Position numbers and translations under genes: made by a program
Part shown: piece after piece, positions 1 through 5,089 of the stretch
Numbering within the stretch: position 1 is the first letter of the stretch
How the letters are laid out: the number at the start of each line of letters is the position of its first letter
Notes under the pieces: model-generated
Told to the model about the DNA's origin: nothing
Database searches by the model: none
Seen by the model: the letters and a program-made list of their open reading frames with translations, nothing else
NCBI GenBank assembly: GCA_017305815.1
Contig: JAFKJZ010000559.1
Coordinates: 1 to 5,696 of the forward strand
DNA: 5,696 bases
DNA from: Hyphomicrobiales bacterium
GTDB lineage: Bacteria; Pseudomonadota; Alphaproteobacteria; Rhizobiales; Kaistiaceae
Direction: 5' to 3'

Positions 1-598
1 GGTCCTCGCCGGACGCCCCGTCTCCCGGGAAGATGTCGAACTTGACCAGGTTGGGGATGGGCGCGAGGTCCTTGCCCACCAGCGCGTCCAGCTTGAGGCC
101 GCCGGCATTGAGCACCAGCGTCTCGTATTCGTCGCCGCCGGTGAAGCTGATCGGCTTCATGCCGCCGGCGCGGCCATAGGCGGCGTGCACGACATAATCG
201 CCCGGCTTCAGCGGCAGGCTGACCGCGCCGCCCTCGACCTCGCGGACGAGCGGCAACTTGCCGTCCTTGCCTGGCGTCTTCGAAAAGACGCGCCAGACGA
301 CGCCCTTGGGGATCGTCGGCCCGCCATCGACCAGCTTGGCTTCGAGCATCAGCCCCGGTTGCGGCCGGCTCTCGGTCGGCTTGGAGCTCGTCATGTCCGA
401 TTTGCCGGTCTTGAGCAGCGCCGCCGGATCGATCTTCTCCGGTAGCAGCGGCGTCAGCGACATCGGATCGGATGGGGCCGCGCCATCGGGAATGTCGGCT
501 GGCGGGATCGGCGGCGCGTCCTGCCCGAGCGCGGGGCCGGTGCAGAGCGCGAGAACGATGAAGCTGGCGCTTCCCGCAGTCCGGGCCTGCCGCAGCAA
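1..598 (-). CDS. Putative secreted protein, N-terminal part (runs off left edge)
   Basis: About 199 residues are visible; the C-terminus lies outside the window. With the TTG start at 598 the protein opens with a basic n-region (LLRQAR), then a hydrophobic stretch ending in CTGPALG before QDAPP. This is a good Sec signal peptide, so export to the periplasm is expected. Next comes a proline-rich linker, then a folded part containing a VWRVFSKTPGKDGKLPL segment and a LKPGDYVVHAAYGRAGGMK segment. The GDYVVHAAYG pattern resembles small beta-sandwich domains, and I recall similar unnamed exported proteins in Rhizobiales, but I cannot assign a function. No ATG or GTG lies in frame between the upstream stop near 688 and the signal peptide, so the start must be TTG (598 or 622) or CTG. 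I prefer 598 because it gives the more normal signal peptide. The gene is divergent from the nitroreductase gene. Confidence 0.7.
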   Translation of the reverse strand, partial: MLRQARTAGSASFIVLALCTGPALGQDAPPIPPADIPDGAAPSDPMSLTPLLPEKIDPAALLKTGKSDMTSSKPTESRPQPGLMLEAKLVDGGPTIPKGVVWRVFSKTPGKDGKLPLVREVEGGAVSLPLKPGDYVVHAAYGRAGGMKPISFTGGDEYETLVLNAGGLKLDALVGKDLAPIPNLVKFDIFPGDGASGED

Positions 599-660
599 CC
601 AGTGTGAAGCGTTCTCGCGCAAATCCGGGTCCCAGTCTCGATCGATCGTGCCGTGTCCCG

Positions 661-689
661 TTAGAGCCCGATCAGCGTGGCGATTTCAA
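661..689 (-). promoter_or_regulatory. Possible sigma-70-type promoter for the secreted-protein gene
   Basis: Read on the minus strand, TTGAAA (684-689) is followed after 17 bases by CTCTAA (661-666). The spacing is ideal and both boxes are close to the alphaproteobacterial housekeeping consensus. It would start transcription around 653-655, giving a leader of roughly 30 or 55 bases depending on which TTG start is used. The rest of the 599-856 gap is very GC-rich and shows no convincing gene, RNA or terminator. This is a visual match only. Confidence 0.3.
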
Positions 690-856
690 GACCTCGGACG
701 CGCTGCGTCGCGGCCGATCCGCCAGAGGGCGCGGCGGCCGGCGGGGGGCCGGGGGTTGTAATGGGGACGGATTCGTCCGATGTCAGGGGCAGCCAGCCGC
801 GCCTTGCCTGTCGCAAGCCGCCCGCCAGTTCCCCGTCCTCCCTGTTCGCGGTCCCC

Positions 857-1432
857 ATGACAGATACGATTTCGCTTCTGAAGACACGCCGTTCGTTCCC
901 GTCGATGAACCTCGTCGAGCCCGGCCCGACGCCGGAACAACTGACCGACCTGCTGACCATCGCCAGCCGCGTCCCGGATCATGGCAAGCTCGCGCCGTGG
1001 CGCTTCATCCTGTTCCGGGGCGATGCGCGCGCCGCAGCAGGCGAGGCGACGGCGGCTGTGCTGCTGAAGAACCGGCCCGACATCGATGAGAAGTCGCTGG
1101 CGCATGAGAAGAACCGCTTCCTGCGCTCGCCGCTGGTGGTAGCCGTGGTCAGCCGCGCCGCGCCGCATGTGAAGATCCCGGAATGGGAACAGTTGATGTC
1201 GGCCGGCGCCGTGGCGATGAACCTGATCGTCGCTGCCAATGCGATGGGTTTCGCCACCCAGTGGCTGACCGAATGGGTCACCTATGACGCCGAGGCGCGC
1301 CACGTGCTCGGCCTCGCCGATACGGAGCGCCTGGTCGGGCTCGTCTATGTCGGCACGCCGAATACCGATCCGTTCGAGCGTCCGCGCCCGGCGCTCGCCG
1401 ATATCGTCAGCGAGTGGTCGCCGGTCGCCTGA
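857..1432 (+). CDS. Nitroreductase family protein, YdjA-like
   Basis: A 191-residue protein of the FMN-dependent nitroreductase superfamily, closest in pattern to E. coli YdjA (about 183 residues). These enzymes are cytosolic homodimers that use NAD(P)H to reduce nitro compounds or related substrates; the natural substrate is unknown. Visible family features are the N-terminal KTRRS (residues 9-13) that contacts the FMN phosphate, SRVPDHGKLAPWRF (38-51), the GFATQW segment (131-136) and the VGTP motif (165-168) near the C-terminus. The ATG at 857 is chosen because family similarity starts there. The frame is open back to 677, but that extension is low-complexity arginine/alanine/glycine sequence with no family resemblance. 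No good Shine-Dalgarno sequence precedes 857. The gene stands alone, divergent from the secreted-protein gene and convergent with nadK, with a palindromic repeat in the 3' gap. It looks intact. Confidence 0.9.
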   Translation: MTDTISLLKTRRSFPSMNLVEPGPTPEQLTDLLTIASRVPDHGKLAPWRFILFRGDARAAAGEATAAVLLKNRPDIDEKSLAHEKNRFLRSPLVVAVVSRAAPHVKIPEWEQLMSAGAVAMNLIVAANAMGFATQWLTEWVTYDAEARHVLGLADTERLVGLVYVGTPNTDPFERPRPALADIVSEWSPVA

Positions 1433-1460
1433 GCCGGACGGCCTCCCTTCGAAAAGAAAG

Positions 1461-1508
1461 CCCTCACCCCAACCCTCTCCCGCTCGCGGGGGGAAGGTTG
1501 GGTGAGGG
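1461..1508. repeat. REP-like palindromic repeat, copy 1
   Basis: An imperfect inverted repeat: CCCTCACCC (1461-1469) and AACC (1471-1474) pair with GGTTGGGTGAGGG (1496-1508), enclosing a C-rich then G-rich core around CTCCCGCTCGCGGG. The same outer and inner words recur at 4954-5076. It lies between the convergent ends of the nitroreductase gene and nadK, where it could fold into a hairpin on either transcript and act as a transcript end or mRNA stabiliser. Similar intergenic repeats starting CCCTCACCC are common in GC-rich Proteobacteria (general knowledge). A terminator role is inference; there is no T-tract. Confidence 0.75.
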
Positions 1509-1529
1509 ACTGTTCCGGCCGACGGCAGA

Positions 1530-2289
1530 CTAGTAGCGGAACTGCTCGGCCAGGATGCGGTCGTCCCAACTATGGCCGGGATCGAACAGGATCAGGCTCT
1601 TGGCGCGCCGGTCCTGCTTGATTGCGATCTTTAGGACGGACTTGATCTCGGTGTGGTCGGCGACCGCGTTGACCGGCCGCTTTTCCGGCTCGAGCACGTC
1701 GATCGACCGCGCCACGCCAGTGGCGCGGCCGGAAGGCGCTGATCGGCGTCAGCGCCAGCAGCGGCGCGTGGATCGGCAGGATCGGCCCATGCGCCGAGAG
1801 ATTGTAGGCGGTCGAGCCGGCCGGCGTCGAAACCAGCACGCCGTCGCCGATCAGTTCCTCGAGCCGGACCTGTTGGTCGATCGAGATGCGCAGCTTCGCC
1901 GTCTGGTAGGACTGGCGGAACAGCGACACTTCGTTGATGGCGAAAGCGCGGTGCTCGTTGCCCATGGCGTCGTGGGCGTCCATGCGCAGCGGATGCAGCG
2001 TCGAGGGCACGGCCGCGGCGAGCCGCTCGCGCAGGCCATCCTCGCGAAACTCGTTCATGAGAAAGCCGACCGAGCCGCGGTTCATTCCGTAGATCGGCTT
2101 GCCCGAATTCATGAAGCGGTGCAGCGTCTGCAGCATGAAGCCGTCGCCGCCGAGCGCGACGATGATGTCCGCCGCTTCCGGATCGACGCCGCCATAGAGC
2201 TTCGTCAGGCGCGCCTGCGCCTCGGTCGCGTCCGCTGTCGTGCTGGCAATGAAGGCGATCGCCCCATGCTGCACCGGTTCGATCGCCAT
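1530..2289 (-). pseudogene. nadK: NAD kinase (NadK), frame broken by an apparent internal deletion
   Basis: NAD kinase phosphorylates NAD to NADP using ATP or polyphosphate in the cytosol and is normally essential. Reading from ATG 2289, 194 residues match the alphaproteobacterial family: GGDG (47-50), the [13 protein letters not shown] block (68-80), INE (118-120) and [17 protein letters not shown] (154-170). After FRPRHWRGA (to 1708) the frame turns to arginine-rich nonsense ending at 1570. The true C-terminus, [18 protein letters not shown] through [17 protein letters not shown], continues in another minus frame from 1706 to the TAG at 1530-1532. Remembered relatives have about eight residues (LLPNxxxV type) between RWRGA and this part, so roughly 23 or 26 bases seem missing. 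The start is supported by GGAGGA four bases upstream; the open frame back to 2367 is not needed. It follows the FAH-family gene by 96 bases. Whether the break is real or a sequence error is unresolved. Confidence 0.9.
1707..1728. repeat. Perfect 9-bp inverted repeat at the nadK break
   Basis: CCGCGCCAC (1707-1715), a four-base loop GCCA, then GTGGCGCGG (1720-1728). The stem is nine perfect, almost all G-C pairs. One end of the stem coincides with the point where the NadK reading frame is lost (1707/1708). Such a structure can cause polymerase slippage in a cell or dropout in sequencing. The causal link is inference. Confidence 0.8.
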
Positions 2290-2293
2290 TCGT

Positions 2294-2299
2294 TCCTCC
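2294..2299 (-). promoter_or_regulatory. Ribosome binding site of nadK
   Basis: On the minus strand GGAGGA is followed by ACGA and the ATG at 2289. It is the strongest Shine-Dalgarno match in the window and fixes the NadK start at MAIEPVQ rather than the upstream in-frame ATG at 2367. Confidence 0.8.
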
Positions 2300-2301
2300 G
2301 A

Positions 2302-2321
2302 GCCGCGACGGTCGTCGCGGC
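2302..2321 (-). promoter_or_regulatory. GC hairpin just upstream of the nadK ribosome binding site
   Basis: GCCGCGAC (2302-2309) and GTCGCGGC (2314-2321) are perfect eight-base inverted arms around a four-base loop. In the minus-strand transcript the hairpin ends two bases before the GGAGGA of nadK. It could weaken read-through from the FAH-family gene, stabilise a processed nadK mRNA, or influence ribosome access. There is no U-tract, so it is not a classic terminator. The structure is visible; the role is inference. Confidence 0.4.
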
Positions 2322-2346
2322 CGCAATGCCTACCCGTCGGCCCTAT

Positions 2347-2367
2347 CATGCCATCGGCATGTTTCAA
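2347..2367 (-). promoter_or_regulatory. Possible promoter/operator in the FAH-nadK gap
   Basis: On the minus strand TTGAAA (2362-2367) could be a -35 box, directly followed by the palindrome CATGCC-GAT-GGCATG (2347-2361). No good -10 box is seen at the right distance (GATAGG is too close). It may be a weak promoter with an operator for nadK, or chance. nadK could equally be transcribed with the gene upstream. Confidence 0.2.
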
Positions 2368-2385
2368 AACCGTTGAAGCCCTGCC

Positions 2386-3078
2386 TCAAACGATCCGAAC
2401 CTCGAGCTGGCCCAGACCTTCGATCGCGCCGACGACGACATCGCCTCGTTTCAGTTCGCCGACGCCGGCCGGGGTGCCCGTGAAGATCAGGTCGCCCGGC
2501 GCGAGGAGGAACCAGCGCGACAGGTGGGAGATGATTTCCGGCACCGACCAGATCATGTCGGCGATGTCGCCGTCCTGGCGCGGCTCGCCATTGACGGTCG
2601 CGGTCAGCCGGCCAGACTTGGGGTGGCCGATTGCGGAGGCCGGAACGATCGGCCCAATCGGCGCCGAATTCGCAAAGGCCTTGGCCGTTGCCCAGGGACG
2701 GGCGGCCTTCTTCGCTTCGGCCTGCACGTCGCGACGCGTCAGGTCGAGGCCGATCGCATAGCCATAGACATGCGCAAGCGCGTCTTCGACCGCGATATCG
2801 CTGCCGCCTTCGGCGAGCGCGACCACCAGCTCCACTTCGTGATGCAGGTCGGCCGTCTGGGGCGGGTAGGGCGCCGGCTTGCCCGCCTCGACGAGATCGT
2901 CGGGGTTCTTCTGGAAGAAGAAGGGTGGCTCGCGGCCGTCATGGCCCATTTCGCGCGCGTGCGCGGCATAGTTGCGGCCGACGCAATAGATCCGATGCAC
3001 CGGGAAGCGGGCCGTCGAATCGCGGACCGCGACCGAGACGCTCGGCGGCGGGGCAACGACGTAGTTCGGTTCGGTCAT
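2386..3078 (-). CDS. Fumarylacetoacetate hydrolase (FAH) family protein
   Basis: A complete 230-residue protein of the single-domain FAH superfamily (YcgM / fumarylpyruvate hydrolase type, usually 200-230 residues). Members are cytosolic metal-dependent enzymes that cleave or decarboxylate C-C bonds in 2,4-diketo or oxaloacetate-like acids. Visible family features: [15 protein letters not shown] (31-45), [11 protein letters not shown] (53-63), the metal ligands E81 and E83 in HHEVELVV and D112 in [11 protein letters not shown]133 in [13 protein letters not shown], and [13 protein letters not shown] (195-207). All expected metal ligands are present, so it should be active; the exact substrate (fumarylpyruvate, acylpyruvate or oxaloacetate) cannot be told from sequence. 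The ATG at 3078 is preferred: AGGA lies nine bases upstream and family similarity begins soon after, while the open frame back to 3237 is arginine-rich filler. It is divergent from purU and 96 bases upstream of nadK on the same strand. Confidence 0.92.
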   Translation of the reverse strand: MTEPNYVVAPPPSVSVAVRDSTARFPVHRIYCVGRNYAAHAREMGHDGREPPFFFQKNPDDLVEAGKPAPYPPQTADLHHEVELVVALAEGGSDIAVEDALAHVYGYAIGLDLTRRDVQAEAKKAARPWATAKAFANSAPIGPIVPASAIGHPKSGRLTATVNGEPRQDGDIADMIWSVPEIISHLSRWFLLAPGDLIFTGTPAGVGELKRGDVVVGAIEGLGQLEVRIV

Positions 3079-3210
3079 GACGATTTCCTGTATGCGGCGC
3101 GCCCACTCTGTCCCGAGCCCGCCCGCGCGCGCAAGCGTTTCGCGGTTTTCCCTCGTGCGACGCAGTTGTCTGTTGCGGCGCGGCGGCTCGGACGCTAGTG
3201 CTGCCCGCCT

Positions 3211-3227
3211 GCGGAGCCCGGCTCCGC
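3211..3227. promoter_or_regulatory. 17-bp perfect palindrome upstream of purU
   Basis: GCGGAGCC-C-GGCTCCGC, two perfect eight-base arms around one central base, ending 27 bases before the purU ATG in the divergent FAH/purU gap. With a one-base centre it suits a dimeric regulator site better than an RNA hairpin. No known regulator motif is recognised. A possible -35/-10 pair (TTGCGG, 16 bases, CTAGTG) lies just upstream, which would put the palindrome near the transcription start. The rest of the 3079-3254 gap shows nothing else convincing. Confidence 0.35.
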
Positions 3228-3254
3228 CGCATTCCAAAGAGGCTTAGTAGACCC

Positions 3255-4115
3255 ATGTCAGTCGACCCCGCGCGTTTTGTCCTCACCCTGTCGTGCGGCG
3301 ATCGTCGAGGTATTGTCGCGGCGGTGGCGAACTGCATCGCCTCGCAGGGCTGCAACATCGTCGAGAGCGCGCAGTATGGCGACGCTGACAGCGGCCGCTT
3401 CTTCATGCGCGTCTCGTTCTCGGGTCTCGAGGAAACCACGGTCGAGAGCTTCTCGCGCGGCTTCGAGCCCGTCGCGACGGCCTATGACCTGGACTGGAAG
3501 CTGCATGACCTGAAGGTCAAGCCGCGCGTCATGATCCTCGTCTCGAAGATGGGGCACTGCCTGAACGACCTGCTCTATCGCAACTCGATCGGCCAGATCC
3601 CGATGGATCTCGTCTCCGTCGTCTCCAATCACGAGACGATGCGCCGCCGGGTCGAGGGCGAGGGGCTGCCCTATCACTACATTCCGATGGACGGACGCAC
3701 CAAGGCGGAGCAGGAGGGTGAGATCCTCGCCCTGATCGACGAGCAGAAGATCGATCTGGTCGTGCTCGCGCGCTACATGCAGGTTCTTTCGGACGACATG
3801 TCGGCGCGGCTCGCCGGCCGCGTCATCAACATCCATCACTCGTTCCTGCCGAGCTTCAAGGGCGCCAAGCCCTATCACCGCGCGCATGAGCGCGGCGTCA
3901 AGCTGATCGGCGCGACGGCGCACTACGTCACCGCTGAACTCGACGAAGGCCCGATCATCGAACAGGATGTCGGCCGCGTCGATCACTCCATGTCGGCGGA
4001 GGCGATGATCGCCATTGGCCGCGATATCGAGAACACTGTGCTGGCCCGAGCGGTCAAGTTCCACATCGAGCATCGGGTCCTTCTCAATGACACACGGACA
4101 GTCGTCTTCCGCTAA
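3255..4115 (+). CDS. purU: Formyltetrahydrofolate deformylase
   Basis: PurU hydrolyses 10-formyl-tetrahydrofolate to formate and tetrahydrofolate in the cytosol, balancing the one-carbon pool and feeding formate to purine synthesis or formate oxidation. The 286-residue length is normal. Residues about 7-85 form an ACT domain ([25 protein letters not shown]), and about 90-286 the formyltransferase domain ([17 protein letters not shown] onwards). The catalytic Asn-His-Asp set is present: N192 and H194 in [18 protein letters not shown], and D230 in [11 protein letters not shown]. The C-terminus [22 protein letters not shown] is typical. ATG 3255 is chosen since [14 protein letters not shown] aligns with the family start; an AGAGG lies about 12 bases upstream, rather far. 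The longer open frame from 3198 adds basic residues not expected here. The last 29 bases overlap the start of folD, so the two are very likely cotranscribed. It looks intact. Confidence 0.95.
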   Translation: MSVDPARFVLTLSCGDRRGIVAAVANCIASQGCNIVESAQYGDADSGRFFMRVSFSGLEETTVESFSRGFEPVATAYDLDWKLHDLKVKPRVMILVSKMGHCLNDLLYRNSIGQIPMDLVSVVSNHETMRRRVEGEGLPYHYIPMDGRTKAEQEGEILALIDEQKIDLVVLARYMQVLSDDMSARLAGRVINIHHSFLPSFKGAKPYHRAHERGVKLIGATAHYVTAELDEGPIIEQDVGRVDHSMSAEAMIAIGRDIENTVLARAVKFHIEHRVLLNDTRTVVFR

Positions 4116-4951
4116 GGCTCCGGCAGCCGTCATCGACGGCAAGGCGGTCGCCGCCGAGATCACGGACAAGGTCGCGGCCGAGACGGGCCGGCTGATCGCG
4201 GCCGGCGGCGTCGCGCCCGGTCTGGCCGTCGTGCTCGTCGGCGACGACGCGGCGAGCCAGGTCTATGTCGGCGCCAAGGGGCGCAAGGCAAAGGAACTCG
4301 GCTTCCATTCGGTGCAGCACACGCTGCCGCTCTCGACCAGCGAGGCCGAGGTGCTGGCAATCGTCGACCAGCTGAACCGCGATCCGTCCATCCACGGCAT
4401 CCTCGTCCAACTGCCGCTGCCCCGTCACATCGACACGTCGAAGGTGATCGAGGCAATCGATCCGGCCAAGGACGTCGACGGCTTCCACCCGATCAATGTC
4501 GGCCGTCTTGCGATCGGCGAGCGGGATCGCGCGCTGGTCTCCTGCACGCCGGCGGGCTGCCTGCTGCTGATCCAGCGCGTGCTCGGCGGAAACCTCGCCG
4601 GCAAGGACGCGCTGGTGATCGGCCGTTCCAACATCGTCGGCAAGCCGATGGCGCAGCTGCTGCTGCAGGAGAGCTGCACGGTGACGGTCGCCCATTCGCG
4701 CAGCCGCGACCTGCCGGCGCTCGCCCGGAAGGCGGACATCATCGTCGCGGCGGTCGGCCGGCCCGAGATGGTGCGCGGCGACTGGGTCAAACCCGGCGCC
4801 GTGATCATCGATGTATGCCGAGGCGGCCGCAATCGCTTCGGCGATCACGCCGGTGCCGGGCGGCGTCGGCCCGATGACGATCGCCATGCTGATGGCGAAC
4901 ACACTGGTCGCGGCCTGCCGCGCGGCGGGACAGCCTGAGCCGACGTTCTAG
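4087..4951 (+). pseudogene. folD: Methylene-THF dehydrogenase / cyclohydrolase (FolD), frame broken by an apparent internal deletion
   Basis: FolD is a cytosolic bifunctional enzyme that oxidises 5,10-methylene-tetrahydrofolate with NADP and hydrolyses the product to 10-formyl-tetrahydrofolate. From ATG 4087, 242 residues match the family: Y60 and K64 in [15 protein letters not shown] (catalytic Lys), Q108 in [10 protein letters not shown]131 in [12 protein letters not shown], and GRSNIVGKP (179-187) for NADP binding. After KPGAVIID (to 4812) the frame runs into unrelated sequence with a TGA at 4936-4938. The real C-terminus, [25 protein letters not shown] through PEPTF, follows in the next frame from 4814 to TAG 4949-4951. 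The expected segment between them (VGINRIP to VGDVA, about 23 residues) is absent, consistent with loss of about 68 bases. Thus the family signature PGGVGPMT is out of frame. The start overlaps purU by 29 bases; no other start codon lies before the conserved [10 protein letters not shown]. Real mutation or sequence error is undecided. Confidence 0.93.
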
Positions 4952-4953
4952 GA

Positions 4954-4990
4954 CCCTCACCCCAACCCTCTCCCGCAAGCGGGAGAGGGG
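4954..4990. repeat. REP-like palindromic repeat, copy 2
   Basis: Opens with CCCTCACCCCAACC as in copy 1, then a perfect hairpin: CCCTCTCCCGC (4966-4976), AA, GCGGGAGAGGG (4979-4989). It begins two bases after the folD stop codon, so it can fold at the 3' end of the purU-folD transcript. No T-tract follows, so it resembles a REP unit more than a standard Rho-independent terminator. Confidence 0.8.
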
Positions 4991-5041
4991 CTCGACTGAG
5001 CTGTTGAAGCGCTGGGTCTTGATGAAGGCTGTCGGCCGAAA

Positions 5042-5076
5042 CCCTCGCCCGCTGGCGGGAGAGGGCAGGGTGAGGG
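5042..5076. repeat. REP-like palindromic repeat, copy 3 (inverted partner of copy 2)
   Basis: Hairpin CCCTCGCCCGC (5042-5052), TG, GCGGGAGAGGG (5055-5065) with one mismatch, then CAGGGTGAGGGG. The closing GGGTGAGGG is the inverse complement of the CCCTCACCC that opens copy 2, so copies 2 and 3 form a mirrored pair spanning 4954-5076 around a unique spacer of about 50 bases (4991-5041). It lies just past the stop codon of the minus-strand transporter gene. Confidence 0.75.
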
Positions 5077-5089
5077 GCTTGCTTCGGCC

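Noticed and set aside
677..856. 60-residue N-terminal extension of the nitroreductase
   Set aside because: Low-complexity Arg/Ala/Gly/Pro sequence with no family similarity; the family start is at 857.
1570..1707. Programmed frameshift in nadK as an alternative to a deletion
   Set aside because: Conserved residues appear to be missing at the join, and I see no slippery run there, so a simple ribosomal slip would not restore a normal protein.
1555..2376. 273-residue plus-strand open frame opposite nadK
   Set aside because: Shadow of the NAD kinase gene; arginine-rich and unrecognisable, whereas the minus strand clearly encodes NadK.
3258..4169. 303-residue open frame on the minus strand opposite purU
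   Set aside because: It mirrors purU codon structure in GC-rich DNA, has no recognisable domain and is rich in Asp/Arg/Ala/Val as expected of an antisense shadow.
4084..4902. 272-residue open frame on the minus strand opposite folD
   Set aside because: Antisense shadow of folD with no family resemblance.
4813..4938. Alternative functional FolD C-terminus in the original frame
   Set aside because: The sequence [17 protein letters not shown] and onward is typical out-of-frame GC-rich sequence, and the true C-terminus is intact one frame over.
4991..5041. Small gene or RNA in the spacer between repeat copies 2 and 3
   Set aside because: About 50 bases with no start codon plus ribosome site and no structure beyond the flanking hairpins.
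1461..5076. CRISPR array from the three repeat copies
   Set aside because: The copies are not regularly spaced, are imperfect, lie kilobases apart and are strong palindromes at gene ends; no cas genes are present.
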